DNA of 64,000 nucleotides from Endomychus coccineus (lineage: Eukaryota > Arthropoda > Insecta > Coleoptera > Endomychidae): assembly GCA_958510875.1 (NCBI GenBank), contig OY294068.1, positions 29,120,297-29,184,296 of the forward strand, given 5' to 3'. A program made the position numbers and the translations under genes. Below the pieces are notes generated by a model. It worked only from the letters and a program-made list of their open reading frames with translations, ran no database searches and was not told the DNA's origin. Shown piece after piece: positions 1-11,038 of the stretch. Every line of letters begins with the position of its first letter. Within the stretch, counting starts at the first letter, position 1.

Positions 1-397
1 AATGCGATTGATCCGTTAATAACTGAACAATTAGAAAACGATCCTCTACTACTTGAACAACAATTGCATTTCCAACAAGACGGAGTTCCTCCTCACTACG
101 CCACCAGTTCGCCAATACCTCAATTTGCAATACCCCGGTCGTTGGATTGGAAGAAGAGGTTCTATGGAGTGGCCTGCCCGATCTCCTGACCTGAACCCTC
201 TAGACTTCTTCTTGTGGGGACATCTTAACTTGAAGGTTTTTGTGACTCAGCCTGAAAATTTGGACAAACTACGCCAACGAATTGTAAATGAGTGTCGTCA
301 AATAACTCCAATTATGCTGAACCATGTTAGAGACGGTTTTCAGTCAAGATTGTATTATTGTATGGTCAATGGAGAACAATTTGAACATTCGATTTAA
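1..397 (+). pseudogene. DD41D transposase, C-terminal part, frameshifted
   Basis: Encodes the C-terminal catalytic part of a Tc1/mariner-superfamily transposase, which cuts and joins element ends in the nucleus. Visible motifs are QQDG (second catalytic Asp), then, after a frameshift near base 110, WIGRRGSMEWPARSPDL and NPLDFFLWG (third Asp). Counting through the frameshift region against the 30-kb copy gives 41 residues between these Asps. The C-terminus ends QFEHSI at a TAA. The first catalytic Asp lies outside the window. The frameshift makes this a pseudogene, while the C-terminal end is more intact than in the 30-kb copy. Confidence 0.85.
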
Positions 398-834
398 ACA
401 CGCAGATTTAATTTTTTTCATTGTAAGCATGACAACACAATTCAATTTTTTTACGAATGTGATTTTTTGAAGATTGTTTAAGTTTGTAAAAAAGGCTTAA
501 TAAAAATGAGCTTCTACATTGTACAAATAACCAAAATATTCAAGGTGCCGCATTCGAGCAACAAAATTAATTTTTGGCGAAAACGTTTCATCAAATTTAC
601 GTTTCTCATACACCGTTGTAAAGAGGCTTCCAAGACCTTTCAAATAACGTATCACTCAACCCCTCTTCCCTATTCAATTTTGAGGGGTTGAAGCGCCCCC
701 TATTAGGGGGTTGCTCGTTCAAGCCTCAAATATACGTCCCCCAAACAAAATCATTCGACGTGTTTCGGGAGATTTTTCCACTCACTATGGGATGAGAAAT
801 ATACGGGGTGGCTCCTCTGAGATGGAACACCTTG
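1..834 (+). mobile_element. DD41D Tc1/mariner element, 3' portion
   Basis: Right-hand part of an element cut by the window start. It is a close copy of the element at 29,778-31,818, read on the opposite strand. After the transposase stop comes about 440 bp of non-coding end sequence shared with that copy, including the segment GAGGGGTTGAAG and CCCCTATTAGGGGG. It finishes in GATGGAACACCTTG next to TA. The TIR end is the reverse complement of CAAGGTGTTCCATCTC, seen at the left end of the 30-kb copy. The class follows from its transposase; the boundary follows from comparison of the copies. Confidence 0.85.
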
Positions 835-836
835 TA

Positions 837-1665
837 TATAGAACTCTTTGCTTAGAAGTGTTGTTGAATCTACCGCTACTTCACGTATACACGTATACAG
901 GCGAAGCTAGGTCAGTCACCAATAGACTAGCTAGAGGGCAAGCACACATAAGCAAATTGTACGGGTAACATATACAACGAGCTATACGAGTTGGAGACCT
1001 ACCCCGTAATGGGAATGCCAAAATACTTCCAAAATATAGCTTCGAGAAAAAAAATAGTCCTAACAGGCAGAGAGACATCAAAGGGAAGACCTACAATAAA
1101 TGCAGAAATGGCCTGTTACACAGACGGCTCAAAATTCGAAGAAGGGACAGGACTATGTATAGCCAAGTTGAAGGCAAGAGCCTCACTGAGATTGGGTAAG
1201 CACGTGACGATATTCCAGGCAGATATTGTTGCTTCGCAACTGTGCCGAAGAGCGATTAAGGCAAGAGTTTAAGGAAAAAACCATCACCATATACTCTGAC
1301 AGCCAAGCGGCTAATACCAAACTTGTTCTTGACTGTGTCTTTAGCCTGGGTACCAGGCCACACAGGTTACAAAGACGAAGAAGAAACTGATTCACTAGTC
1401 CATTTATGTAGGTTCTGCCAAATAGATGAAGAAACCTCAGCACACATACTGTGCTACTACGAAGGTCTAACAACGCTAAGATTTTCAACGATAGGAGAGG
1501 CAAAACCACAACCAATATATGGAGGACCTGAGGTCTAGCTTATGGAGTCTAGTAATAAAGAAGGGGAGGTCTAACATAACATGAGGACATACACAATAGA
1601 TCTGCAAAGGTCGCAGTGGAGACGCTCCCAGCTCATAAGCCACACACAAATTTAATGTAATTATC
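837..1665 (+). pseudogene. RNase H-bearing LINE fragment (LOA/R1-like)
   Basis: 5'-truncated 3' part of a non-LTR retrotransposon. The first segment resembles the linker between reverse transcriptase and RNase H (LEVLLNLPLLHVY, then GEARSVTNRLA). It is followed by an RNase H domain with CYTDGSKFEEGTG (about 1,110-1,160) and WVPGHTGY (about 1,345), and a C-terminal Cys/His motif CRFCQIDEETSAHILC (about 1,411-1,456). At least three frameshifts separate these pieces. RNase H would degrade the RNA strand during reverse transcription. It begins directly after the DD41D end, so the DD41D element may have jumped into this LINE. The exact clade is not certain. Confidence 0.75.
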
Positions 1666-3481
1666 ATTTGGATTCTTTCAACGCTTTTGTATCTTCATTA
1701 TAAAATGTCAAACTTTACTTAGTATGTACTCACCTCAAAAATTCACAAAATCAATCACTCGTAATGGAAAAGCTTTCATATTCGAATCAAATATGGAATA
1801 CATAAAAAATATTTATGTTTTCATTCTCCAATACTTCATCATGGTTTGTGTTTAAGGAAGCTTTAAAAATTACGTAACGCAGCGAGACGCGAAGACTGTC
1901 GCAAAGTATATACTCGAGTGACGGAAGATTAAATTAAAATATACTGTTTTGTAAATTTAATTGCGAACGTTTTTTCAACTAAAACGTTTCTTTAAATCTT
2001 CTTTAACGAAATTTAGATTTAATAAAAATTCGTGCGGCGTTATCTAAAAGCTACTTCAACCGAACACGAGATAATAAAGGTCTACATAGGGTCGTCGACT
2101 GACTTGATTTGTGCTTTTTACCTATTTAAATTTCAAATCTTTTGCGGACATTGCATAATACAATTTCATCTGAGTTGGCGAGAATTTCTCAGTCTATACG
2201 AATATTTAGAAGATTTTCACCCTCATAATGTGGACGACAACTGGCAAATTTCACTGAGATTGTAATTATACTCCATATAATAAGCAGTTTAAGATTGAAT
2301 ATTAATTACATTTTCTCTTACATAGTGAAATACAAACACATTTCGTGTTAGCAGTCAATTTTAACCTGGTGAACCAAAACTTTGTCTACATTTTACAAAC
2401 ATTCCATAATATTTCAGAATTATTTCTAAATCAAAATAAATTTCTGATAATACATCAAATTAGATAAGTGAATGTATAAATATAAATAAATTTGTTATAT
2501 TCAAAAACCATAAAACTTAGTACATTTTTTAATAAAATTACTTATAAGAAATTGTAAAAATACACTATTAAAATTTCATCTTAAAAACGATAAAGATGAC
2601 AAATTTTTCTTAAATAAAACTTCTTCTAATAAATTAATAAGAATATGTTAATCATTTAAAAATTTTAATTATACTAGTAAATATAAAAGAATCAACATTT
2701 TTATCAAAAAATTCATAAATTTGAATAAACGTTACAATTTTAGGTAAAACGTTTAAAATTAAAATCACTCCCAAAATTTCATCTAAGAAAAACAGATAAT
2801 TTCTTACTTTAACATAACTTTATTTTAATTAGAAACATAAGTAAACATACATTCTTATTAATGAAATTAATAAACTAATTAATTTAACTATTTAAATGAT
2901 AATAATCAATAATTCATATTTAATAATAAAAATGTAAAACCTAATTATAATTAATAAATAAATAAAAAAGTTTATAAATATTCCAAAGCGTTAACGATTT
3001 TTTTATTCCAATTTTAATCTTAAATTTTTTTCAACAAAATGAATTAATTTTTCATATGATTAAAATAACTTCCCTACAAATATTTGAAGAATAATTAAAT
3101 AAAATTAATTACTCACAAATGATAAATTTAACTAAATATTTTAATAATAAATAAAAATAAATATTTTATTTATTTGATTAATAAAATAAAAGTTTAGAAT
3201 AATTCCCTACAAATTGTTTTAAAATTTAATTCTTAATTGTAAATACAAATGAATTAGTTATATTCAAAAACCATGAAAGTTAAATAAATTTATTGATGAA
3301 ATTATTTATAAGAATAAATATTATCCCCAACAATCTACTTACGAGCAACTAGATTTAATTCTCTGTAATACAATCCTTAGAATGTAATTAACTTTAGTAG
3401 CTATGTGTACCATTAATTCTTAGAATCGATTCATTTCATTGTAAATTTCATATAATACTTATGATGTTTCAATGTTTTCTC
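1666..3481. other. AT-rich non-coding stretch
   Basis: Very AT-rich, with many A/T runs. No open frame that I trust and no recognisable repeat unit. It ends at the target-site copy of element E1. Confidence 0.6.
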
Positions 3482-3670
3482 ATTTACTCCGGTCAAATTA
3501 GACGATTTTTTTTGCCAACCCAGGAAATTTTCCGGACTCAACCAAATGAGATGCGGTTTTTTGCAAACTGTTCGGGAGGCCAAATAGATCATTTGAACAA
3601 TATGACATATTGCCGCTAGGACGTTCTTGGGGACGTTAGCCTTGGGAGCCAATTTTCATGTCCAATTTTT

Positions 3671-3990
3671 AGTAAAATTCGGGAAATCCTTAAATAGTTC
3701 GCAAAGTGACCAAAAAATCCCACTCCGGGGTTTCCGAGGTCGCTGATCAAGATTCCGACGTCAGATTTTACATTTGACTACTTCCTGGGGAGTAATTGGC
3801 CAATTATTGTCCCAAAAATGGGGGAAATCGACAAATAGTTCGCAAAGTGGCCAAAAAATCCCACTCGGGGGTTTTCGAGGGCGCTGATCAAGATTTCGAA
3901 GTCAGATTTTTCATTTAACTATTTCCTGGGGAGTAATTGGCCAATTTTTGACTGAAAAATTACCAATTTGTAATTGAAAATAATAATACA
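3671..3990 (+). repeat. E1 left sub-repeats (two copies)
   Basis: Two similar units of roughly 140 bp. Each contains CAAAGTG(A/G)CCAAAAAATCCC, a GGGG(G)TTT run, GCTGATCAAGATT and GGGGAGTAATTGGCCAATT. They reappear inverted at 6,900-7,180. Confidence 0.75.
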
Positions 3991-4132
3991 CTTCAATTTT
4001 TTTTTTCATTTTATTAGATTAACTGAAAATAATATTTGTAAAATGTTTCACAATCATTTACATCAGCATCTTAATAGTATATAATAATATTTAAAATGCA
4101 AATAAAGATGGAAAATTATTATATACAATATA

Positions 4133-4745
4133 CAGAGTGTCCTCGAACTGCGTGGCCAAAATGGAACCGAAGATTCTTTGACTCGAAAAAAATTCGATGA
4201 GCCTTTTTACTTTTGCCTTAAGTGTCTTGTTTAGCCGGTAGAGGGCTTCAAAGTTGCAAAAATAATTTGGTTTTTTCGGTATAACTTGAGAACGTCATGG
4301 AGGACTTTTACAATATTTGGCAGGTGAGTTACTGTCAATAATAGTCGTTTTTGAGAGTGGAGCACAGAGCCTTAGAGACCATAGAAATGGCTCAAACATG
4401 AGGATGTAACGGGAAAAGTGTCCAGAACTTTTTTGTGGTCAATGTAATTCACCCGATATTTTTTATGTAGATAGCTTATTTAATTTGAAAACTTTTCTTA
4501 CTCTTAGAAAATTTTGATAAAATCAACGAATCAGCTTGAAAAAATTAATTTTCGAGTCTCTGCAATTTTGGCTTACTAATTTTACTTGATCAAAATACCT
4601 TAGTTGCCTCTGCTTTTCTAATGTCATTTTGGCATTTGGAGAATTTATTCTCAAAACTGTCAGTTTTTACTTTGCATTCCGTACAAATTTAATGAAATTA
4701 TGGCTCAAAATTTCACTAACACTGAAATGGTTAATATCTCGGTAA
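4133..4745 (+). repeat. Left arm of long TIR containing a copy of the transposase start
   Basis: Inverted match to 5,873-6,472. Its inner end reads ATGGCTCAAAATTTCACTAA, then ACTGAAATGG, the same start region as the gene on the other arm. It diverges into non-coding sequence after about 13 codons. Confidence 0.85.
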
Positions 4746-4845
4746 AACACGAATAATAAAAACAATAGAAATGGGGAAACGATGTTATTATTTAGGAAAA
4801 ACAAATGCTAAATTAAAAGAAACAACAAATCTTTTTGGGAAATCG

Positions 4846-5912
4846 CTAAGGCATCAATTGTTCGAAATGTTGCCCATTTTCCTGAATACACAAATTAATT
4901 CGTTTCAAGAAATTGAATTGAACTCTGGCTAGTACTTCAGGATCATCCTTCAATAAATCCGCTTCATGATTAATTCGTTGCAACAATTTTTCCCGTGTGT
5001 TTACTGGAGCTGCATAAACTTTCGCCCCATAGAAAGAAGTCGCAGGGCGTCAAATCAGGGGAGCGGGCTGGCCAGTTCACTGGTGCATCGTGTCCTCTAC
5101 CTATCCAGCGACCTGGATATTCCGCATTCAAATGTTGCCTCACAGCTAATATGAGTTGAGCAGGTGCACCATCATGCATAAACCAAAGGTCACGATGAAT
5201 GTGTAAGGGCAAGTCTTCAACAGTTCAGGTAGCCTTTGTTCCAAAAAGTTCAAGTAGCTCTCCCCGTTCAATCGATCGGGTTTAACGGTAGGACCAATAA
5301 TAAAGTTATCCACAATTCCAACCCGAACATTGATTTTAGTTTGATTCTGAAAATGTGTAACTTCTGTTTCATGAGGATTTTCATCAGCATAGAAATGTTC
5401 ATTATGGAGGTTAAAAAGACCACATCGGCTTCGTCCGCGAACAGAATTCTTCTACAAAAATTGGGGTTTGCGTTTTGTCTTTCGACAATAAACCGACAGA
5501 AATCTAGCCGATGACCTGGATCCATGGGCAATAAGTCTTGAACTGTTTTAATATGATAGGGATACAACAGTTCTTCTTTCAGTACATTATGAACTAATGA
5601 TGTTGAGGCTCCAATACGAAGTCCTAAACGTCGTGTGCTTACCCTAGGTTCAGTTTCAACCGCTTCCAGTATCTCTTCTTCGAGCTCTAACGTCCTTCTT
5701 GTCCGTCTGCGTTCAGTTTCTCTGCGATTTGCTTCAAATCTGCCAGTTTCGCGAAGTCGCCTCTCGATATTAGCAAAGGTTTGCCGATTTGGAATTCTGC
5801 GGTGCGGATATCTTTCCCCATGAACTTGTACACTTCTCCGGCCATTGCAACGACAAAGTCCATAAATCAATAACATATCAATCATTTCAGTGTTAGTGAA
5901 ATTTTGAGCCAT
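4846..5912 (-). pseudogene. Tc1/mariner transposase (DD43D), frameshifted
   Basis: About 355 codons from an ATG at 5,912 to a TAG at 4,846, broken by frameshifts near 5,400, 5,220 and 5,040. The N-terminus (MAQNFTNTEM) leads into a helix-turn-helix region with YPHRRIPNRQTF and, further on, TRRLGLRIGASTS. The first catalytic Asp region reads FADEADVVF. The second is HDGAP, and the third is SPDLTPCDFFLWG. I count 43 residues between the second and third Asp, two more than in the other copies here, because of a longer GRGHDAPVNW loop. The C-terminus ends QHFEQLMP. It is related to the other DUF4817-like transposases in the window. Non-functional as it stands. Confidence 0.85.
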
Positions 5913-6899
5913 AATTTTATAAAATTTTTATGGAAAGCAAAGTAAAAACTGACAGTTTTGAGAATAAATTTTCCAAATGCCAAAATGACATTAGAAAAGC
6001 AAAGGCGTATTTTAATCAAGTAAAATTAGTAAGCCAAAATTGCAGAGACTCAAAAATTATTTTTTTCAAGCTAATCCGTTGATTTCATCAAAATTTTCTA
6101 AGAGTAAAAAAAATTTTCAAACAAAATAAGCTATATACGTAAAAAATATAGAGTGAATTACATTGACCACAAAAAAGTTCTGGACACTTTTCCCCTTACA
6201 TCCTCAAGTTTGAGCCATTTCTATGGTCTCTAAGGCTCTGTGCTCCACTGTCAAAAACGGCTATTATTAACAGTAACTCACCTGCCAAATACTGTAAAAG
6301 TCCTTCATCACGTTCTCAAGTTATACCGAAAAAACAAAATTATTTTTGCAACTTTGAAGCCCTCTACCGGCTAAACAAGACACTTGAGGCAAAAGTAAAA
6401 AGGCTCATCAAATTTTTTTCGAATCAAAGAATCTTCGGTTTTATTTTGGCCACGCAGTTCGAGGACACCCTGTATATAGAAGAGCAGGTTTTCTTTTATC
6501 TGTGAGGAGTCGAATAGGGCCCGATATTTTATAGGAGAGAATGTTATTTTTATTCTTACATTCTCCTGTCCGTCTTCACAACTGCTGTAGCATCTTTTGT
6601 ATCATGCGCATCTTAACTTCCCCTATCGGCGCACTTTTTGAATTTTTGGATGCGCGTCGTCTTGCATAGTAAGTATGTCGTCTGCAGACGCATAAAAAAA
6701 CGTTGATGCACATGGATGTACGTGTGTTGTTATAAGACTTTGAAGTGTTAATATCACGTGTCCAAATAATTTGTTCCTTTAAATATAACAAATATTCTTC
6801 AAATATAAAAAGATTTTATTCAAGTATTTTATAATAATATGTCTTGTGTTTTTTTGGTGTTAATGAAAGTTGAACCTGTGTAACAAAATTATTAATTAA

Positions 6900-7180
6900 T
6901 TATTTGCAATTGAAAATTTGCCATTTTTCAGGCAATAATTGGTCATTCATCCTACAGAAAGTGGTAAATGTAAAATCTGAAGTAGGAATCTTGATCATTT
7001 AAAATTTTTTTTTTAATTTGCCCATTTTTGGGGCAATAATTAGCCAATTAATCCCCAATAAGTAGTCAAATGTAAAATCTGAAGTAGGAATCTTGATCAG
7101 CGACCTCGAAAACCCCCGAGTGGGATTTTTTGGCCACTTTGCGAACTATTTAAGGATTTCCCGAATTTTACCGAAAATTT
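6900..7180 (-). repeat. E1 right sub-repeats, inverted
   Basis: Reverse-complement relatives of 3,671-3,990. Two units share AAATCTGAAGTAGGAATC and TTGATCA. The second continues through GCGACCTCGAAAACCCCCGA and GGCCACTTTGCGAACTATTT. They lie about 1.2 kb inside the right terminus. Confidence 0.75.
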
Positions 7181-7459
7181 CGCACCTCTACTTTTTAACC
7201 AATAAGATGCCTTAATTTTGACTAGTTACCATGGCAACTAAAAAAATTTCCGGAAATGTTTTCGTGGCGCCACGATATTTAAGTGGAAATTTTTTGACAG
7301 TTGAAAAGGTAAACATATGATCTACAACCATTAAATATTGTAGATATACCTGTGAATAATGCAAAATTTCTATAAGAATTAACATTATTATTTATTATTC
7401 GCTATAAAGTTTCATTAAACAGAAAACACAAATTTGTTTAATTATTATGCATTAACAAT

Positions 7460-7834
7460 TTATATTTCAAAAAACGTAGGATCTACAAACATAGTAAGCT
7501 TTAAATGTTGTTTGAATTCTAACCCATCCTGTCTCCTTAATGGTGAATAGGAAGGTGACGAATTAATTAGATGTCTGTGTTTTAAGACATATATGTAATA
7601 TTTTGAAACAATTTTGTTCAAATCTCTTTTACGCAAAAGGCCATATTTACTTGACATCTGCAGCAGACTTTCTTGGATTTTCGTAAATAAACCATTCAAC
7701 TCTAACGCTTCCTGGTCGCAATCTTCCATTAAATTCGTTAAACATATTAATTTTGGATGACATATTTGCACTTGACTCAACTCTTTGCAGTATTTACATA
7801 AATTGTACTTTTCAAAGCATTTCATTTTTCTCAA
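7460..7834 (-). CDS. Unknown small protein carried by E1
   Basis: Open frame of 124 codons that I do not recognise. The N-terminal part is Cys-rich (CFEKYNLCKYC, then C-HPKLIC), the middle is probably helical and acidic (LMEDCDQEALELNG), and the C-terminal part is basic (GLLRKRDLNKIVSKYY, then HRHLINSS and SPLRRQDG). A diverged relative lies at about 15,060-15,390 (-), sharing LNKIVS-YY, a KHRH/RHRY motif and a PLRR motif in the same order. Conservation of the protein pattern in two separate copies supports real coding. It lies between E1's inner repeats and right TIR. The true start may be further upstream or in another exon. Confidence 0.5.
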   Translation of the reverse strand: MRKMKCFEKYNLCKYCKELSQVQICHPKLICLTNLMEDCDQEALELNGLFTKIQESLLQMSSKYGLLRKRDLNKIVSKYYIYVLKHRHLINSSPSYSPLRRQDGLEFKQHLKLTMFVDPTFFEI

Positions 7835-8265
7835 ATTGTTTAACGCAAATGCTTACAAGAAATGTTGTACATAAGTATATCTTTGTTTGCTGGTTTACTA
7901 TACAGTAACTCAATGTAATTTACCAATATAAACCTCATCTGTCAAAGCATGGCCGCCTATATCACGGCCACCTACTGCAACAAACCATGTTAATATTATA
8001 TTTTTTACATTAGAAGTGTTATGGATTACTTTAACAAAAAATACATTTCTACCACCTTTAGTGACATAAAATTATGAAAGGGCGATAGACTGATCTAATA
8101 CCCATCTGAGTTTTAGCATTTGGTGTAACTAAAGTTGGTAATATTTTTTATTTAACGAAACATGGTGGACTTGACAAGCAGTGAAATTAATTTAAAATGT
8201 CAGATTGGATTAATAATTTTTTTCCAAATTATGGTGTGAAATTTTCTTACCGAATACCACGCAAG

Positions 8266-8372
8266 CTTAAATTATTCCTGGAAATTTTCTTTCAGGCACG
8301 AATATTTTAAGAAAATTAATTTTCAAAATATTCGTGCCTTCAAGAAAATTTCCGGTAGTAATTTAAGCTCTT
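8266..8372. repeat. Imperfect hairpin inside E1
   Basis: The left arm, AAGCTTAAATTATTCCTGGA onward to GGCACGAATATTTT, pairs with the right arm, AAAATATTCGTGCC to TTTAAGCT. Arms are about 45 nt with a short AT-rich loop. Confidence 0.75.
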
Positions 8373-8567
8373 GTGATATTATTAGTGAAAATTAGACATG
8401 AAAATTGGCCAATTTATGCTCCCAAAGCTAGAAAACGTCCTAGCGGCAATATGTTATATTGTTCAAATGATCTATTTGACCTCCCGAACAGTTTGCAAAA
8501 AACCGCATCTCATTTGGTTGAGTCCGGAAATTTCCTGGGATAATTGGCTAATTTGACCGGACTAATT

Positions 8568-9895
8568 GTATGTTTTGATAATGAACTGTGAAGTTCGAAA
8601 TTGCAATAAACTTTCTTTTAAATAGAGTGATATTTAACAAAGTAAAATTTCTTCTTTTTATCTGTAATGTACAATCTGTTCCGGTTGCAGCTTATGATAT
8701 TTCTCTTATTACGTATTTGTCGAAATCCACCCTGCGTAAGATACTTCTCAGTCAAAGACTGGGAAGTATTACGTATAAGGAAGCGTACATATGCAATCTG
8801 TGAATCTCATATTTCGAGTAAAGGCATGAATAATACGTTCCCATTTCCGTATAGAAGTTTATTAAACTTTGTGAAAAAAAGTGGCTGCAATATAAGCAAC
8901 ATTCGGCCTCTAATATTTCACCGCCTCAATATTACTTTGTTAATACCAAGTAGCGAATTTATATCTGGTTAGTGCTGCTCCAAACTCCCAAACCAACAAT
9001 AAAAATGTTGGAGCTAAATATAACTATAAATAAAATATGTTGCCGACTCGCTGGGTCCTGAGCGCAATAAAATACATCAAATTTGATTTCGCTGGATAAT
9101 ACGAGACGCGGATTATATATCAGGAGTTCTACATATTGATAATGGTGAATTTATTCGTGTTAAATGCAAATTGAGTGAGTCTTCTGAATTCCAAATTGGT
9201 GGCAGTAAATCATATCATCGAGAAAGTAGATCAATGGTCCGGTATAAATAATAGAGAGGGTTACGGCCCGGTTCGAGCATCCTTAAGAGCTTAAGGCAAT
9301 AACAATCTCGATGGTAGAAACAGAAACCGTTGTTATATGGTAATTTATCATTATGATTAAATGAAAGAACAATTACTTTGTTATTATACCATTTTTACTA
9401 ATAACATGAAAGCGTTACTTACTCCAGTCAAAAGTGTGAAAAACATCTAAAATTTTATACACGAAAATGCAAAATTCTTTTTGCATCGTGTTCAGGATGA
9501 CGCACACATCGTTAGTCAGAAAAAAAGGGAGGGGGCTCGTGATTATTATTATTAATAAACAATGAAAAACAATTTTCAATTAACCAGTGGAATATCTCGG
9601 GCTCTTCAACCCAAAGTTTCTGAAATTTGGTATCAGGCGTTTTTTGGTTCGTTGAACCCGAATCTGAATTAGGAAAATGGAAAATTCGTCCTGTTTACTG
9701 GATAACCCGGAAATGTTTACCAAATCTTAGCAACAAACAAAATTTTTGTCGGACTGTGGTATTGAAATAATAAGATGCCGTTATGTGTCTCGGTACAATT
9801 TCCACTAAATGGATAAAAATTGGTGGGAAATTGAGTCGTTTTTCCTTCATATTCCTATTTCGATCCTCGTCCAACGTGTCTAATGATATATCTTC
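8568..9895. other. Intergenic stretch with a TIR-family fragment
   Basis: No convincing gene. At about 9,590-9,690 it contains TTTTTTGGTTCGTTGAACCC, a relative of the subterminal motif found in E1, E2 and E3. From 9,690 to 9,895 it is weakly similar, in direct orientation, to about 11,860-12,050 on the other side of E2 (TATTGAAATAATAAG, then TCTCGGTACAA). The rest is AT-rich and featureless to me. Confidence 0.5.
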
Positions 9896-10192
9896 GTGTA
9901 ATCCAGGCAATGAGCCGGGATTTCAGCTATAATAAAAAAAAGACTTGTAGGTCAGAATCGATACATTTTGGGGGATTCGATTCGTGGGGTTATCAGGATC
10001 ATTCATAACACATTAAATCTCACCAGAAATGGCCCATAAAAGGGTAATTTCGAATTTAAAATGGACCAAGGAAATTTTTTTGGTCGCTTATCACGATTTT
10101 GACGTCAGATTTACTTGAAATCAATTCTGGGAGTGGAAAATCTATCAAATTGGCCATTTTTGCACCCTTATAGATTATTTTGGCAATATATA

Positions 10193-10591
10193 TTATTTTT
10201 GGATTTTAAATTCACCAAGAAGGTTTTTTGGGTCGCTATCATGAGGAAAAAAATTCACTTCAAAATCACTCTTCAGCTCTGTGTATAGAGTGTTGTTGTA
10301 AGATTTTATTGATAATTTTCGGTCACGTTCTTCTTGCTTCACTCCTATCCCACAAACTGCTCTTTGTATGAAATCGTAGGACCCCGTAGGTATAGTAACT
10401 ACTTTTTCCTCATCCTTCACATTTTTATAATAAAATTCATTGAAACCTTCTTCACGGTTCGGGACGCTATTGAACGTATGCAAACCAACAAGTGCATTAG
10501 AATAATATGAATGTGGATCTAGTTTTATTGGTGGGTGAAAATCTACAGACAAGCGGGAGCTCTTACCCGTGATAGTGAACGTCTGAGACAT
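10193..10591 (-). CDS. Putative virion structural protein of an adintovirus/Polinton-like element
   Basis: About 132 codons starting at MSQTFTITGK, chosen because the eight upstream in-frame residues look untranslated; an upstream ATG at 10,615 is possible. The chain is rich in beta-strand-like segments (SRLSVDFHPP, YSNALVGLHTF, VTIPTGSYDF, NNTLYTELKSDF, FFPHDSDPKNLLGEF). That suits a jelly-roll-like capsid or penton-type protein but does not prove it. It is followed downstream by the left arm of E2 and preceded by the protease frame, a gene order I associate with this class of elements. No stop codon interrupts it. Function is inferred mainly from neighbours. Confidence 0.5.
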   Translation of the reverse strand: MSQTFTITGKSSRLSVDFHPPIKLDPHSYYSNALVGLHTFNSVPNREEGFNEFYYKNVKDEEKVVTIPTGSYDFIQRAVCGIGVKQEERDRKLSIKSYNNTLYTELKSDFEVNFFPHDSDPKNLLGEFKIQK

Positions 10592-10642
10592 GATTGATGA
10601 AAACTTTATGAACAATCTATTTATATACTAATAGATACAAAT

Positions 10643-11038
10643 TTAGTCGACCACAACTGAAGAGTTAGAGAGGAATTCCAAACATAACTGGCCACAATTA
10701 TAAGTGTTATATTGCTGAAAATTGTTGTGATTGAATAATATCTTACACTTTTTGAAATAATCCACTATATAGTTCGTGAGGGGGCGTAAATTGCCAAAAC
10801 TATCATAATAGAAAACTGTATCACCGACTTTCTTAAACCCAACCCAGTGAGTGCCTTCATTGTCCGAGCTATCTAAATTAACCATTCCACGTACGTTTTT
10901 CCATGGTCCGTTAGATGACAGTTCATCACGCATAAATACCTCTCTAAAATGGGGAATTTTCAGAGCTTTTGCTAGTTTTCGTAGATCGAGATCAGTTAGA
11001 GGTCTTCTGGGTAGGTTTACTGACCGTTTTTTGGGTGT
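10643..11038 (-). CDS. Adenain-like cysteine protease (virus-derived)
   Basis: An open frame of about 131 codons. It has the order of catalytic features of adenovirus-type maturation proteases: GTHWVGF (His), YYDSFGNL (Asp) and YNTYNCGQLCLEFL (Cys). An N-terminal helix region reads LDLRKLAKALKIPHF. In adenovirus, Polinton and adintovirus particles such enzymes cleave capsid precursors. The frame begins after a TAA at 11,039-11,041 with no clear ATG; MRDEL at 10,933 is the first Met and is too late for a whole domain. The N-terminus is probably lost or fused to the preceding frame. A decayed relative lies at 32,548-32,800. Confidence 0.75.
   Translation of the reverse strand, partial: TPKKRSVNLPRRPLTDLDLRKLAKALKIPHFREVFMRDELSSNGPWKNVRGMVNLDSSDNEGTHWVGFKKVGDTVFYYDSFGNLRPLTNYIVDYFKKCKILFNHNNFQQYNTYNCGQLCLEFLSNSSVVVD

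Larger units (their letters stand above)
4133..6472 (-). mobile_element. Tc1/mariner element with about 600-bp TIRs (DD43D by count)
   Basis: A complete 2.34-kb element between TA dinucleotides (4,131-4,132 and 6,473-6,474). Ends are CAGAGTGTCCTCGAACTGCG on the left and, as reverse complement, CAGGGTGTCCTCGAACTGCG on the right. The arms pair from 4,133 to about 4,745 and from about 5,873 to 6,472. This is long for the superfamily. The right arm contains the transposase start codon and its first codons, so the left arm carries a copy of the gene start too. It is nested in E1 and therefore younger than E1. Confidence 0.88.
3485..8564. mobile_element. E1: TIR element, 3-bp duplication ATT, with nested DD43D insert
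   Basis: The left end reads TACTCCGGTCAAATTAG and the right end is the reverse complement of TAGTCCGGTCAAATTAG. The arms match over about 180 bp (3,485-3,670 and 8,393-8,564) and are flanked by ATT on both sides (3,482-3,484 and 8,565-8,567). Inside are inverted sub-repeats (3,671-3,990 against 6,900-7,180), a minus-strand unknown gene (7,460-7,834) and a later Tc1/mariner insertion (4,133-6,472). Without that insert E1 is about 2.7 kb. The ends and 3-bp duplication are like those of E2, E3 and E4. I do not recognise the superfamily, and no transposase was found, so it may be non-autonomous. Confidence 0.75.

Noticed and set aside
9281..9300. tRNA-like B box (GGTTCGAGCATCC)
   Set aside because: No A box at proper distance and no cloverleaf could be drawn.
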